Source of the DNA: Campylobacter upsaliensis
GTDB taxonomy: Bacteria; Campylobacterota; Campylobacteria; Campylobacterales; Campylobacteraceae
Assembly: GCF_900637395.1 (NCBI RefSeq)
Contig: NZ_LR134372.1
Coordinates: forward strand, 868,001-932,000
Length of the DNA: 64,000 nucleotides
Direction of reading: 5' to 3'
In this document: piece after piece, positions 1-9,808 of the stretch
Layout: every line of letters begins with the position of its first letter
How positions within the stretch are numbered: the first letter of the stretch is position 1
Program-made: the position numbers and the translations under genes
The notes under the pieces: model-generated
The model's input: only the letters and a program-made list of their open reading frames with translations
What the model was told of the DNA's origin: nothing
Database searches by the model: none

Positions 1-103
1 AATCGTATCTGCTCTCAAGCTCTTTTTTAGCTTGTTCTAGGGCGTTTTTAAGCTCCCCACAATCAACCGCTCCGCTAATGTCAAAACTATGCTCACTTGC
101 CAT
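1..103 (-). CDS. yajQ: YajQ family nucleotide-binding protein (5' part only)
   Basis: The gene runs off the left edge, so only the first 34 codons are present. They begin [10 protein letters not shown] and continue through [17 protein letters not shown], which matches the start of the YajQ/DUF520 family. Members are small cytoplasmic proteins with two ferredoxin-like folds, and some bind cyclic di-GMP. The ATG at 101-103 lies inside the end of the upstream dehydrogenase gene (11-base overlap), so the two are probably translated from one message. Function here is known only from the family. Confidence 0.8.
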   Translation of the reverse strand, partial: MASEHSFDISGAVDCGELKNALEQAKKELESRYD

Positions 104-1025
104 TTTCTACCCACTCCTTTAAATTTTCATAAACTTTTTGGATTAAAGTTGCTAAACTTTCCTTACTCGCCCAAGCAATGTGCGGGGTGATTAAAAGCTT
201 ATTTTTATTTTTCACGCTTAAAAGGGGGTGATTTTTAAGCATAGGCTCATTTTCTAAAACATCAAGCCCCACTCTAAAATTCTTTTCATCTAAAGCTTTT
301 GCTAAATCTGCTTCATTAATAATGCCTCCACGCCCTACATTAATCAAAATCGCCTCATTTTTAAGCATTTTAAGCTCTTTGTAAGAAAGTAAATTTTTCG
401 TTTTATCATTAAGCGGTGCGTGAATACTAATAATATCGCAAGTTTTTAAAAGCTCGTTAAGCTCTATTTTCTCATACTCTGCGTTATGATTTGCTCCGCT
501 TGTAGAATAATAGCACACCCTAGCTCCAAAGGCACTTGAAATTCTAGCCACTTCTTTACCTATGGTCCCAAGTCCTATAATGCCGTGTTTTTTACCGCTT
601 AAATCACTTAGCATTTGTGTAAAATCGGTAAAAATTTCACTCTCGCACCACTTGCCCTTTTTTACCCAGTCATTATAAAAAATCGTTTGATTTAAAAAAG
701 CAAAGATTAAAGCAAAGCTATGTTGAACGACACTTTTTGTCGAGTATCCTGCGACATTTTTAACGATAATGCCTTGCTTTTTAGCATACTCAAGGTCTAT
801 ATTATTAAGCCCGGTTGCGGTTTCTAAGATGAGTTTTAAATTTGTATTTTTAAGGACATTTTCATCTAAAATGACCTTATTAACCATCGCTACATCGGCA
901 TTTTTAAGCCTTTCGATGACCTTATCTTTTGATGTGGTAGCGTAACTTACAAAGTCCCCAAATTCGCTAAATAAGCTTAAATCCGCTCCGCCTAAAGTCG
1001 CAGAGTCTAAACATACGATTTTCAT
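93..1025 (-). CDS. D-2-hydroxyacid dehydrogenase
   Basis: A 310-residue NAD-dependent oxidoreductase that interconverts 2-keto acids and D-2-hydroxy acids in the cytoplasm; its exact substrate cannot be read from the sequence. The NAD-binding GLGTIG motif is at residues 151-156. The catalytic trio fits Arg232 (NVGRGG), Glu260 (ENEP) and His282 (TPHIAW), as in the D-lactate and phosphoglycerate dehydrogenase families. It lies 8 bases downstream of the DnaJ-like gene and overlaps yajQ. In C. jejuni I recall it next to yajQ but away from the purL block, so the join to the DnaJ-like gene looks like a rearrangement point. Confidence 0.88.
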   Translation of the reverse strand: MKIVCLDSATLGGADLSLFSEFGDFVSYATTSKDKVIERLKNADVAMVNKVILDENVLKNTNLKLILETATGLNNIDLEYAKKQGIIVKNVAGYSTKSVVQHSFALIFAFLNQTIFYNDWVKKGKWCESEIFTDFTQMLSDLSGKKHGIIGLGTIGKEVARISSAFGARVCYYSTSGANHNAEYEKIELNELLKTCDIISIHAPLNDKTKNLLSYKELKMLKNEAILINVGRGGIINEADLAKALDEKNFRVGLDVLENEPMLKNHPLLSVKNKNKLLITPHIAWASKESLATLIQKVYENLKEWVENGK

Positions 1026-1033
1026 TTCACTCC

Positions 1034-1804
1034 TTAACTTAACTTTTTCTTTAAAAATTCATAAGCTTCGTTGATTTTTTGAAATTGCTCTACGCCCTTT
1101 TTAAGCTCTTCTTCGCTGACATTATTTGCGTTTAAGATGTCGGGGTGGTATTTTTTCGCTAAAGCTCTATACTGCTTTTTGACCTCACTTAAACTTGCTC
1201 CAGTCTTAAGCTCCAAAAGTGCGTAAGCTTCATTTTCGTTTAATTCTTTTTTAGGGCTTTTAAGCCTAGAAAGGCTTTCTATAAAGGCTTCAAGCTCACT
1301 TTTTGCTATATTAAAAGCTCTTGCGATTTGCTCTAGGAGTTCTCTTTTTTTCGCATTAAATTCCCCATCAATCAAAGCCATAAAAACAAGCACTCTAAGC
1401 ACATTTAGCCTTTCATTTTTAGGGAGGGGGACCTCTTTTAAAAAATCCTTAGCCACTTCAAAAACATCATTTAAATTTTCTTTATGCTCGTTAAAAGCGG
1501 ACTTTAAAAACGCCCTTTCTTTCTCATCTTTCGCATTTGCGTCTAGGAGTTCGCTTATCATTTCAGCTTCTTTTTCACTGACCCTGCCATCACTTTTAGC
1601 AATCTTAGCCAAAAGGGCGATGACATAGTAATTCATACGCCTTTTAAACTCCTCAACCCTCTCTTGCATTACCCCCCTAGCAAAGCCTCTTGCAAAGCCC
1701 TTAGCACCGCGACTAGCTGAATTTACAAATTCGCTTTTGCCCCATTTTTTATAATATAAATAAAAAATGAAAGCGACTAAAATAAGAAGTAAAATTCCAC
1801 TCAT
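1034..1804 (-). CDS. djlA: DjlA-like membrane-anchored J-domain protein
   Basis: This 256-residue protein has one N-terminal membrane segment (about residues 3-19), then a basic Gly/Ala/Arg-rich linker. A TerB-like helical domain follows (about 55-180, with the acidic [10 protein letters not shown] element), and a C-terminal J domain (about 190-256) carries the invariant HPD at 220-222. This is the layout of DjlA, a co-chaperone that stimulates DnaK ATPase at the inner membrane. Its start overlaps the end of purL by four bases (ATGA), so it belongs to the rpmH-purL operon. Confidence 0.85.
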   Translation of the reverse strand: MSGILLLILVAFIFYLYYKKWGKSEFVNSASRGAKGFARGFARGVMQERVEEFKRRMNYYVIALLAKIAKSDGRVSEKEAEMISELLDANAKDEKERAFLKSAFNEHKENLNDVFEVAKDFLKEVPLPKNERLNVLRVLVFMALIDGEFNAKKRELLEQIARAFNIAKSELEAFIESLSRLKSPKKELNENEAYALLELKTGASLSEVKKQYRALAKKYHPDILNANNVSEEELKKGVEQFQKINEAYEFLKKKLS

Positions 1805-3981
1805 AGTATTTGCTCTTTAAAACTTTCAAAATAGAGCTTTTTAAGCTCCTCACAACTTAAACTAAGGCTATCAAAAATGAATTCTTGCTTTTTCGTGCTA
1901 AGTCCTAGTTTGTAAGCTTTCACGCCATATTCTTTTGCCAAAGTTAAAAACGCCTCCTCATCACTCACGCCCACAATAGCCCTTGAAGCACTTTCCTCAA
2001 AAAGCCACGCTTCATTTTTAAATTCACTTTTTAAATCGACCCCCACACAAGAAAGGGCGACCATTTTAGCCACGCTTAAAGCCACGCCTCCTACGCCTAC
2101 ACTATTAGCACACTCTAAAAGCCCTTTTTCATTTGCACTTATGAGTAAATCCCAAAGTGTAAGTTCGGCTTTATAATCCACGCCTTTTATGCTACCTGCT
2201 GTCTTTTTATCTTGCACCCTCATCGCTAAAGAGGCACCAAATTCCCCAAAGCTCTCTCCTAAAAGATAAAGGGCTATATTCTCCCTTTCTATCCTCGCTT
2301 TAAGGGTCAAATTTGCGTTTTTTTGCACTCCTACGCCCACTATGGTAGGGCTTGGATAAATGCTAATGCCGTCTGTTTCATTATATAAAGAAACATTACC
2401 GCTTACAACAGGCGTATTTAAAGCCTTACAAGCCTCTTTTATGCCCTCGCAACCTTGTGCGAATTGCCACATTACTTCAGGATTTTGTGGGTTGCCATAA
2501 TTTAGACAATCACTAATCGCCAAAGCCCTAGCCCCAGCACAAGCTATCTTTCTCCCCACAGCCGCCACAGCCATAGCTGCACCCTTTTTAGGGTCGATGA
2601 AATTAAGCGCTGAATTACACTCCATAGCCATAGCTAAAGCCGCACCATTTTCTTTAACTCTAAGCACACTCGCACCTAAAGCGCCGTCCGCTTTTATAGT
2701 ATTTGTCCCTACACTTGAGTCAAATTGCTCGTAAATAAAGCTTTTGTCATTAACACTTTCATTACTTAACATTTGCTTAAAAAGCTCATTTATAGGGAGT
2801 TTTAGTTCGAATTTTTCTTTTTTAATTGTTTCTAAATAGCTAGGCTCTTTTATAGGTCTATCTAAAATCGGTGCTTTTTCGCTTAAAGGTTCAATAGGGA
2901 TAAGCCCTACCCTTTCCTTATGCCAAAAAAGCTCCATTAAGCCTGTATCCGTAACCTCGCCCATAACCACAGCATCAAGCTGCCATTTTTTAAAAATTTC
3001 TATGACCTCATTTTCAAAACCCTTTTTCGCACAAATAAGCATTCTTTCTTGACTTTCGCTAAGCATTAATTCATAAGGGTTCATACCCTCTTCACGCATA
3101 GGAGTTTTATCTAAATAAAGTCGCATTCCACTTCCGCTACGCCCTGCCATTTCAAAGCTTGAGCTAGTAAGCCCAGCTGCGCCCATATCCTGTATGCCTA
3201 CGATATAATCTTTCTCAAAAAGCTCTAAACAAGCCTCCATTAAAAGCTTTTCGCTAAAAGGGTCGCCTATTTGGACTGTGGGGCGGAGTTTTTTACTCTC
3301 TTCGTTAAAGCCTGAAGAACTCATCACAGCTCCACCAAGCCCATCACGCCCTGTTTTTGAGCCCACATAAATGACAGGATTACCCACGCCCTCAGCCTTA
3401 GCGTAAAAAATATCCTCTATTTTACAAATTCCAAGTGCAAAGGCATTAACTAAAATATTGCCATTAAAGCAAGGCTCAAAGGCACACTCTCCGCCAATTG
3501 TCGGCACTCCCATACAATTTCCATAATGTGAAATTCCACTCACCACGCCCTTGAGTAAATATTTTTGATGTTTAGAGACTTTTGCGTCTTTAATGTCGCC
3601 AAATTTTAAGGAATTAAGCCCTGCAACGACCCTAGCTCCCATAGTAAAAACATCTCTTAATATCCCCCCTACTCCAGTAGCTGCCCCTGCAAAAGGCTCG
3701 ATAAAGCTAGGGTGATTATGACTTTCGACTTTAAAAACTGCCGCCATACCTCCGCCTATGTCGATAACGCCGGCATTTTCCCCCGGTCCTTGTATGACCC
3801 AAGGTGCTTTTGTGGGAAAGCCGTTAAGATATTTTTTACTTGACTTATAAGAGCAATGCTCGCTCCACATCGCAGAAATCACGCCAAGCTCGAGTAAATT
3901 TGGCTCTCTACCTAAGATGTTTAAAATTTCAGCATATTCCTCATCGCTGATTTTATGGGCTTTTATCGTTTCTTTATCCAT
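1801..3981 (-). CDS. purL: Phosphoribosylformylglycinamidine synthase subunit PurL
   Basis: At 726 residues this is the small-type PurL, which needs separate PurS and PurQ partners. It catalyses the ATP-dependent conversion of FGAR to FGAM, the fourth step of purine synthesis. Visible family signatures are the N-terminal [11 protein letters not shown] stretch (about residues 39-49), the KVESHNHPS nucleotide and metal site (about 84-92), and [13 protein letters not shown]. The two AIRS-like halves follow one another. The gene lies 10 bases downstream of mnmE and overlaps djlA. Confidence 0.97.
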   Translation of the reverse strand: MDKETIKAHKISDEEYAEILNILGREPNLLELGVISAMWSEHCSYKSSKKYLNGFPTKAPWVIQGPGENAGVIDIGGGMAAVFKVESHNHPSFIEPFAGAATGVGGILRDVFTMGARVVAGLNSLKFGDIKDAKVSKHQKYLLKGVVSGISHYGNCMGVPTIGGECAFEPCFNGNILVNAFALGICKIEDIFYAKAEGVGNPVIYVGSKTGRDGLGGAVMSSSGFNEESKKLRPTVQIGDPFSEKLLMEACLELFEKDYIVGIQDMGAAGLTSSSFEMAGRSGSGMRLYLDKTPMREEGMNPYELMLSESQERMLICAKKGFENEVIEIFKKWQLDAVVMGEVTDTGLMELFWHKERVGLIPIEPLSEKAPILDRPIKEPSYLETIKKEKFELKLPINELFKQMLSNESVNDKSFIYEQFDSSVGTNTIKADGALGASVLRVKENGAALAMAMECNSALNFIDPKKGAAMAVAAVGRKIACAGARALAISDCLNYGNPQNPEVMWQFAQGCEGIKEACKALNTPVVSGNVSLYNETDGISIYPSPTIVGVGVQKNANLTLKARIERENIALYLLGESFGEFGASLAMRVQDKKTAGSIKGVDYKAELTLWDLLISANEKGLLECANSVGVGGVALSVAKMVALSCVGVDLKSEFKNEAWLFEESASRAIVGVSDEEAFLTLAKEYGVKAYKLGLSTKKQEFIFDSLSLSCEELKKLYFESFKEQIL

Positions 3982-3991
3982 TTTGTGTCCT

Positions 3992-5320
3992 TTATTTTCC
4001 TAAGCAAAAATTACTAAACATTTCATCTAAAATTTCTTCCCTCTTAAAATCTTTGGTAAATTTTGCAAGCTCTTCTATGGCTACATTAAGCTCAAAAGCA
4101 AAAAGCTCCAAAACTCTCTCATCTAAAAGCGTTTTTGCCCTTTGTATGGCTTCACTAGCCTTTTTACAAGAGTGGATAAAATCAAGTGAGCCTACCAAAA
4201 AACCCTCGCTATCTAGGCTATTTAAATAACTTTCTAAAGCCTTTTTTAAGGGTGTTATGTCCTCTTTGGCACTGATTTTTAAAAAATGAATTTCGCTAGG
4301 ACTTTCAAATTCCTTTTTTAAATCGCACTTATTTAAAAGATAAAAAATCTTTTTTTCACTAGCTTTTAAAAGGTTTAAAATTTCTTTATCCTCATCGTCA
4401 AATTCCCTTGAGGAGTCAAAAAGTGCTAGGATAATGTCTGCTTCATCAATGCTTTTTTTACTTAGCTCAATGCCTATTTTTTCGATTGCCTCCTCGCCTT
4501 TTCTAATACCTGCGGTATCGATGATTTTGACTAAATGTGTGCCGATTTTAAGGCTTTCTTCTATAAAATCTCGTGTCGTTCCCGCTAAAGGCGATACTAT
4601 GGCTCTTTCATAGGCTAAAAGAGCGTTTAAAAGTGAGGATTTGCCTGCATTTGGCTTACCTATGATGGCGATTTTAAAGCCCTCTAAAAGGGCTTTTTTG
4701 CTTTGAGAAAGGGTATAAATTTCCTCCAAAATTCTCGCATTTTCCTCACACATCGTGCAAATTTGAGTCATTAAATCACTTGGCAAATCATCATCCGCAT
4801 AATCAATGCTAGTCTCCACAAAGGCTAAACTTTTCACTAAATCAAGCCTAATTTTTTCAATCAAATTAGCTAAAGTTCCTTGCATATTTCTAGCGATAAT
4901 TTTGGCTGATTTGGCTGATTTGGCATTGATAAGATCTTGGATATTTAAAGCTTTTAATGCACTCATTTTGCCATTTAAACACGCTCTTTTGCTAAATTCC
5001 CCAGCCTTAGCCAAACGCACATCATTTTTTAATAATTCATCTAATAAAATTTCACTTACACTAAAGCCGCCGTGAATTTGAAACTCTACCACATCTTCAC
5101 CCGTAAAGCTAAAGGGTGCTTTAAAATAAATCATAATCGCCTCATCAATGAAGACATTTTCATCATTAAAAAGCTTGACAAAATACGCATAACGAGGACT
5201 TAACTCATCTTTATGTGAAAGCTTTAAGCCAAGCTCTAAAGCTCTACTTCCACTTACTCTTATGATAGAAATAGAACCTGTGCCATAGGCTGTTGCAAGG
5301 GCGGCTATGGTATCATTCAT
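3992..5320 (-). CDS. mnmE: tRNA modification GTPase MnmE
   Basis: With MnmG, MnmE makes the 5-carboxymethylaminomethyl group on wobble uridine of certain tRNAs. The 442-residue protein has the N-terminal tetrahydrofolate-binding domain, a helical domain and an inserted G domain. GKPNAGKSS (residues 221-229) is the P loop, and the remaining G motifs are DTAG and NKCD. The C-terminal CLGK supplies the conserved CxGK cysteine. A short tandem 9-base repeat near 4902-4919 gives SAKSAK in the helical domain. The start overlaps the end of jag by 8 bases. Confidence 0.97.
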   Translation of the reverse strand: MNDTIAALATAYGTGSISIIRVSGSRALELGLKLSHKDELSPRYAYFVKLFNDENVFIDEAIMIYFKAPFSFTGEDVVEFQIHGGFSVSEILLDELLKNDVRLAKAGEFSKRACLNGKMSALKALNIQDLINAKSAKSAKIIARNMQGTLANLIEKIRLDLVKSLAFVETSIDYADDDLPSDLMTQICTMCEENARILEEIYTLSQSKKALLEGFKIAIIGKPNAGKSSLLNALLAYERAIVSPLAGTTRDFIEESLKIGTHLVKIIDTAGIRKGEEAIEKIGIELSKKSIDEADIILALFDSSREFDDEDKEILNLLKASEKKIFYLLNKCDLKKEFESPSEIHFLKISAKEDITPLKKALESYLNSLDSEGFLVGSLDFIHSCKKASEAIQRAKTLLDERVLELFAFELNVAIEELAKFTKDFKREEILDEMFSNFCLGK

Positions 5321-6194
5321 CTTTTTTTACAAAATCATTAACCACGACAAAACGCTGTTCGCCATTTTGCTTAATGCCTACATATTTGTGGGGAAACATT
5401 GCTCTTAATTCTTCTAAGGCGATTTTAATCAAAACCCCATCAAGTGGCTTAGTCTGCCCTCTTCCACTTTGTTTAATTTTTTCCGCCACACCTTGCAAAT
5501 AAAACTGCATCGCTTGAATTTGTTTTTCTAAAAATTCGGCAATTTCAAGACGAACTAAAAGATTATATTTTAAATTAATCCAATTATGCAAAAGATAAGA
5601 AAAGGCTTTATAGCGATGTGCCTCTTTACCTATTAAAAGTGCAGAGTCTTCACCATCTAAACGGATAAAAATGCAATTTTCATCATACATTTTAATCTCT
5701 TTTAAAGAAATTTGAAAACAAGAAATTTTTAAAAGCCTTTCTAATTGAATTTTAATCTCGTCCAAAAGGTCATCTTGATTACGACTAGTATGGTCTTCTT
5801 TATGAAAGCTATCAAAAATGGCATCGCTTTTAACGACATATTTTTCTTTTTTACTTGACTCCATTTTTACTTCAGTTTTAGGCTCATTTTCTTCCATTTT
5901 TTTAATTTTAGACTCATTTTTTTTAAACTCACTTTCTGTTTTTACGACTTTGTCTGTTTTTTGAAAATGATTTAATTTTTCTTCATTTCTAAAATGAGGC
6001 TTATTTTCTTTTTTAAAATGCTTTTTTTTGTATCTTTTTACTTCAACTTCTATAATAGCACTTTTACGCCCAAAACCTAAAAAGCCACTTTTATGCTGCT
6101 GTAAAATGGTATATTCTAAATCTACCACAGAGCATTCAAGCTTGATAGAAGCTTCCGTTAAGGCACTTTGGAGGTCTTTAGCTTCTATTTTCAT
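5313..6194 (-). CDS. jag: Jag/KhpB-type RNA-binding protein
   Basis: The 293-residue protein begins with a Jag N-terminal domain (about 1-50, including [17 protein letters not shown]). A Lys/Glu-rich disordered linker (about 50-125) follows, then a KH domain (about 145-215) and an R3H domain at the C terminus. Such proteins bind RNA in the cytoplasm and usually sit beside yidC, as here, where the start codon overlaps the end of yidC by four bases. The specific RNA targets are not evident from the sequence. Confidence 0.9.
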   Translation of the reverse strand: MKIEAKDLQSALTEASIKLECSVVDLEYTILQQHKSGFLGFGRKSAIIEVEVKRYKKKHFKKENKPHFRNEEKLNHFQKTDKVVKTESEFKKNESKIKKMEENEPKTEVKMESSKKEKYVVKSDAIFDSFHKEDHTSRNQDDLLDEIKIQLERLLKISCFQISLKEIKMYDENCIFIRLDGEDSALLIGKEAHRYKAFSYLLHNWINLKYNLLVRLEIAEFLEKQIQAMQFYLQGVAEKIKQSGRGQTKPLDGVLIKIALEELRAMFPHKYVGIKQNGEQRFVVVNDFVKKDE

Positions 6195-7804
6195 TTCGCT
6201 TTCTCGCTTTCTCTTTTGTGATGTTCTTTTTCAAACATCTTATTAATTATCCATTGCTGAAGCAAAGAACAAAGATTATTGATAAACCAGTAAAGCGTCA
6301 GTCCAGCAGGGAAAGTGATGAAAAAGATTGTAAAAATCACAGGTAAAAATTTCATAATCTTAGCTTGTAAAGGATCTTGTATAGTCATAGGAGTGATGAG
6401 CTGCTGTAAAAACATCGTAGAACCCATTAAAATCGGCAAGATAAAATAAGGATCCATCGCTGATAAATCCTGTATCCAAAAAATCCACGGCGCATCTTTA
6501 AGCTCAATAGCATTAAATAAAACACGATAAATCGCAAAGAAAATAGGAATTTGTAAAAGTATAGGCAAACAGCCACTCATAGGATTTGCGCCGTGTTTTT
6601 TATAAAGCTCCATCATATGCATATTCATCTTTTGAGGGTCGCCCTTATAACGCTCCCTAATCTCTTTCATTTTAGGGGCTAAATCTTTAAGCTTATTCAT
6701 AGAAATCATAGATTTATAAGTAAGAGGGAATAAAATCACACGCACAATCAAGGTTAAAACAACAATAGCCCAACCCCAATTTCCTATATGCTTAAATAAA
6801 AAGTCAAGTCCTACATACATAGGTTTAGCGATGAAGGTAAACCAGCCAAATTCCACAACATCTTCAAGCCTTTTATCAATAGCCCTTAAAGCTTCGTGTT
6901 CTTTAGCACCTATATAGCCACCTGCCTTAAATTCTCTATCTGCATAGGCAAATAAAATAGGATTATCATTTGTATCTTTAGAAATGGTAAGGTTTAAAGG
7001 CTTGTCAAAATTATAAAAAAAGCTCGCATAATATCTATCAAAAGCTGAAGCGATGAAAGCTTTATCGATACGCTCCTCCATATCCATATCTCCATCTTCA
7101 AAGGTATGGGTAGTATTCTCACTATCTAAAACTAAAGCTCCATGCACGGTATAAGAATCAACAGCTATACTAGGTCTAAAGCCCGGAGTGATGAAAAAAG
7201 GTGCATTTTGATTTAATCGAACCTCAATTTCATAATTTCCTCTTGGGTCAAAAGTGATGATTTTTTCTACTTTTAAATTTGATAAATTCTGCGTTAAAAC
7301 AAGTTTTTTACTCTCATTTGTGTCTAAAAAAAGCTCATTTGTGCTAGTTTTGTAATCCGTTTTAAAAGCTTCTTCATTAATAGAGCTATTTGAAAAACGC
7401 AATTCTAAGGGGCGAGGATTTTGCTCTTTTGCGATGAGATTGATTTGACTTTTATCTTCATTAAGATATTTTTTATCTTTGAGATAAAAACTTGAAATGC
7501 GTCCAAGTGTGTCAATTTCCGCTTTAAAATGCGGACTTTCCACACTTGCCAAAACTCCACTTTTAACGCTACTTAAAGCTCCATTTGTCTCTACACTTTT
7601 GGCTAGGTCTTCTTGTAGCTTAGGAGCAGCATTAGCCTCTAAATTTTGAGTTTTTGTTGTGTTATTTTGCGTAATGTTTTGTTCATTTAAATTTGGCTTA
7701 GGCAAGAAAAAATAATCATAAGCCACAAAAAAGATAAAAGAAAGCACAACGGCTAATAAAATGCGTTTTTGCTGAAAGATATTGTTATTATTTGAATGAT
7801 TCAC
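6191..7804 (-). CDS. yidC: Membrane protein insertase YidC
   Basis: YidC inserts and folds inner-membrane proteins, alone or with SecYEG. The 537-residue protein has the Gram-negative layout: an N-terminal membrane anchor (about 13-31), a large periplasmic domain to about residue 330, and the conserved five-helix core at the C terminus. The core contains YKSMISMNKLKDLAPKMKEIRERY and the GCLPILLQIPIFFAIY segment. Its ATG directly abuts the stop of yidD, so it is co-transcribed with rpmH, rnpA and yidD. Confidence 0.97.
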   Translation of the reverse strand: MNHSNNNNIFQQKRILLAVVLSFIFFVAYDYFFLPKPNLNEQNITQNNTTKTQNLEANAAPKLQEDLAKSVETNGALSSVKSGVLASVESPHFKAEIDTLGRISSFYLKDKKYLNEDKSQINLIAKEQNPRPLELRFSNSSINEEAFKTDYKTSTNELFLDTNESKKLVLTQNLSNLKVEKIITFDPRGNYEIEVRLNQNAPFFITPGFRPSIAVDSYTVHGALVLDSENTTHTFEDGDMDMEERIDKAFIASAFDRYYASFFYNFDKPLNLTISKDTNDNPILFAYADREFKAGGYIGAKEHEALRAIDKRLEDVVEFGWFTFIAKPMYVGLDFLFKHIGNWGWAIVVLTLIVRVILFPLTYKSMISMNKLKDLAPKMKEIRERYKGDPQKMNMHMMELYKKHGANPMSGCLPILLQIPIFFAIYRVLFNAIELKDAPWIFWIQDLSAMDPYFILPILMGSTMFLQQLITPMTIQDPLQAKIMKFLPVIFTIFFITFPAGLTLYWFINNLCSLLQQWIINKMFEKEHHKRESEKAK

Positions 7805-8149
7805 TTAATTTCCTTTAAAGATTATTTTTACGAGATAAAAGCCTTTATCTTCGCAAGGTATATATAAAAAATGCAATTTTTTTTGTGCTAAAAATTTAGG
7901 TTTAAAACATAAAGTATCACTTTTGAAAATCTTAAAAACTTTAGGATAATCAAAGCCACCACGAAAAAGAGGATTGCATCTTATAATTCTAAAAAAAGTT
8001 AAAAAGAAAGCAAAAAGAGCATTATTTTTTTCAAACTGCCAAAAAGCATACTCTGAACAACTTGGATAATACCTACAAACAGGAGGTTTTAAAGGGCTTA
8101 AAAATCTTTGATAAAAACGCAAGGAAGTCAAAAATGCTATCTTAAACAT
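7805..8149 (-). CDS. yidD: YidD membrane protein insertion efficiency factor
   Basis: YidD is a small membrane-associated protein that assists YidC-dependent insertion. The conserved core [22 protein letters not shown], with the [11 protein letters not shown] signature, is clear, and [15 protein letters not shown] follows. I chose the ATG at 8149 (MFKIAFL...) because family members start a few residues before the RFYQ motif. An in-frame ATG at 8170 would add seven residues. The gene overlaps the 3' end of rnpA, and the next gene, yidC, begins at its stop codon. The tail after about residue 75 is longer and less conserved than usual. Confidence 0.9.
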   Translation of the reverse strand: MFKIAFLTSLRFYQRFLSPLKPPVCRYYPSCSEYAFWQFEKNNALFAFFLTFFRIIRCNPLFRGGFDYPKVFKIFKSDTLCFKPKFLAQKKLHFLYIPCEDKGFYLVKIIFKGN

Positions 8150-8460
8150 TGTATTCTTTTTAAACCCCATTTTAGACTTTTTTCTAACTTCAAAAAGGAA
8201 AACTCATTTAAATCCGCTTTTGCAACAAGAACATATTTGCCATTTTTTAGGTCATTTTCAACCTTTGCAAATAAAGCTCTTAAAACACGCTTTGCACGAT
8301 TTCTCACCACAGCTTTCCCAACTTTTTTACTCGCAACGACCGCTCTTTTTCTTTCGTTTGCAGGAAGATAAAAAAGAATAAGTCCATCGCAAAACCATTT
8401 TTTGCCAGATTTATAAACAGCAACAAATTCTCCAGCATTATCAAATCTAGAAAATTTCAC
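8137..8460 (-). CDS. rnpA: Ribonuclease P protein component
   Basis: RnpA is the basic protein subunit that works with the RNase P RNA to mature tRNA 5' ends. The 107-residue product has the family RNR-type motif ([14 protein letters not shown], about residues 51-64) and a high Lys/Arg content. It starts with GTG at 8458-8460, sharing bases with the TGA stop of rpmH (GTGA). This is the classic rpmH-rnpA coupling. The RNase P RNA gene itself is not in the window. Confidence 0.93.
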   Translation of the reverse strand: MKFSRFDNAGEFVAVYKSGKKWFCDGLILFYLPANERKRAVVASKKVGKAVVRNRAKRVLRALFAKVENDLKNGKYVLVAKADLNEFSFLKLEKSLKWGLKRIQCLR

Positions 8461-8591
8461 ACAGCAAGTCTTTTTCTTCCCTTAGCGCGTCTAGCATTAA
8501 TCACTTTGCGACCATTTTTAGTTTTCATACGCACACGAAAGCCGTGAGTGCGTTTTTTAGGAGTTTTATGCGGTTGATAAGTTCTTTTCAT
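8457..8591 (-). CDS. rpmH: Large ribosomal subunit protein bL34
   Basis: This 44-residue basic protein begins [20 protein letters not shown] and ends [11 protein letters not shown], the complete bL34 sequence pattern. It is a structural protein of the 50S subunit. It is the first gene of the operon running leftwards to yajQ, and its stop overlaps the GTG start of rnpA. The start is set by a TTAAGGAAA ribosome-binding region a few bases upstream. Confidence 0.97.
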   Translation of the reverse strand: MKRTYQPHKTPKKRTHGFRVRMKTKNGRKVINARRAKGRKRLAV

Positions 8592-8623
8592 TATTTTTCC
8601 TTAAAATAAAATTTAAGCAGGGA

Positions 8624-8629
8624 TTATAA
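8624..8629 (-). promoter_or_regulatory. Candidate -10 box for the rpmH operon
   Basis: Reading the minus strand, TATAAT is preceded by GAT and lies about 33 bases upstream of the rpmH ATG. It falls in the 132-base divergent gap between rpmH and the acetyltransferase gene. Campylobacter sigma-70 promoters rely mainly on this box. The sequence is almost self-complementary, so it could serve either strand. Confidence 0.5.
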
Positions 8630-8723
8630 TCTAAATTTACTTATAAAATCTTTTAATTAAGAGTAATTTTTAAGTTATTTTGCTAAATTTCAATTTTTGA
8701 AATGATGAATTAAGGAAATTATA

Positions 8724-9203
8724 ATGAAAAATTTTAGTATCAAACCTTTAGAAAAAGAAAATTTAAACGAACTTTTAACTATGCTTAAAGAATTTGCCGC
8801 GTATGAAAATAAACTTGCCTATTTAAAATGCGACGAAACAAAACTTGCAAATTTATTTTTAGAAAATGAGTATGCAAAAGCCTTTATATTAAGAGAAAAC
8901 GAACAAATTATAGGCTATGTTATCTTTTTTTACACCATTTCCTCTTTTTTAGGCGAAAGAGGAATTTATATAGAGGACATTTATATTAGAGAAAATTTTC
9001 GCAAAAAAGGCTATGGGCGTAAGGTTTTTGAATTTATCGGTGAGCTTTGTCAAAAAGAAAATATCACTATGCTTTCTTGGGTTTGCCTCAATGATAACGC
9101 TCAAGGCGTTAATTTTTACGAAAAACTTAATGCAACACATCTCAAAGACATTCGCACTTACCGCTTAGATGGACAAAATTTAGCTAAACTTAACAATTTA
9201 TGA
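8724..9203 (+). CDS. GNAT family N-acetyltransferase
   Basis: The 159-residue protein has the GNAT fold signatures. The acetyl-CoA binding loop is RKKGYGRKVFEFIGEL (about residues 93-108), preceded by the strand YIEDIYI, and LNDNAQGVNFYEKLN lies near the C terminus. The family moves an acetyl group from acetyl-CoA to an amine, often a polyamine or protein N terminus; the substrate here is unknown. Closest in style are diamine/spermidine acetyltransferases (the LGERGIYIEDIYI pattern). Its stop overlaps the next ATG by four bases. Confidence 0.85.
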   Translation: MKNFSIKPLEKENLNELLTMLKEFAAYENKLAYLKCDETKLANLFLENEYAKAFILRENEQIIGYVIFFYTISSFLGERGIYIEDIYIRENFRKKGYGRKVFEFIGELCQKENITMLSWVCLNDNAQGVNFYEKLNATHLKDIRTYRLDGQNLAKLNNL

Positions 9204-9808
9204 TACGCTCTTTACATTATCTTAAGGCTATGGGCTATGATTTTAGCCCTCAAAATTTTTCTAAACTAGACAGCTTAGATGATTTTAAAACTTTACGCGA
9301 TAAAATTGCGACCTGCACTCTTTGCAATTTTTCAAAAACGCGTAAAAAAATTTTAATGGAGGAGAGATTAAAGCCTTGCAAACTCTTTATTTTAGATACT
9401 CACGCCTCACAAAATGAAAATGAAAGCGGAATTTTACTTCAATCTAAAAAGGGCAAATTTCTTTTCAATTCTTTAGAAAAAATTCTCAATTTAAGCAGAG
9501 ATGAATTTTATTTTTCTTATATTTTCAAATGTTTTAGTGCAAATAAAAATGATGATTTTGCCTTGCATTCTTGTTTGCCTTTTTTGCTTAATGAAATCAA
9601 ACTCATTAAACCAAAAATCCTTCTTTGTCTAGGAGAATACGCCCTAAAAGCTTTAGGTTTTTCAAATTTTAAAGCTCTTAAAGGTGAGCTTTTTGCTTAT
9701 GAAGATTTTTTCATTTTAGCAAGTTTTGATGGGGAATTTTTAGAAAGAAATCCCAGTTTCAAAGAAGAATTTTTTAACGATTTAAAAAAACTCAAAGGAT
9801 TTTTATGA
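9200..9808 (+). CDS. Uracil-DNA glycosylase-like protein
   Basis: The 202-residue protein resembles the family 4/5 uracil-DNA glycosylase superfamily. An N-terminal CTLCNFSKTRKKIL stretch corresponds to the region that starts with iron-sulfur cysteines. A central FLFNSLEKILNLSRDEFYFSYIFKC follows, and then KPKILLCLGEYALKAL. The usual GEAPG-like active-site motif is not obvious (LFILDTHAS stands in its place), so glycosylase activity is uncertain. It sits between the acetyltransferase and a periplasmic protein with four-base overlaps on both sides. Confidence 0.7.
   Translation: MIRSLHYLKAMGYDFSPQNFSKLDSLDDFKTLRDKIATCTLCNFSKTRKKILMEERLKPCKLFILDTHASQNENESGILLQSKKGKFLFNSLEKILNLSRDEFYFSYIFKCFSANKNDDFALHSCLPFLLNEIKLIKPKILLCLGEYALKALGFSNFKALKGELFAYEDFFILASFDGEFLERNPSFKEEFFNDLKKLKGFL

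Noticed and set aside
4902-4919. Nine-base tandem repeat in mnmE
   Set aside because: Two short copies that keep the reading frame; nothing suggests a regulatory or mobile role.
4806-5502. Plus-strand open frames opposite mnmE and jag
   Set aside because: They lie wholly inside conserved minus-strand genes, have no ribosome-binding sites and show no recognisable protein features.
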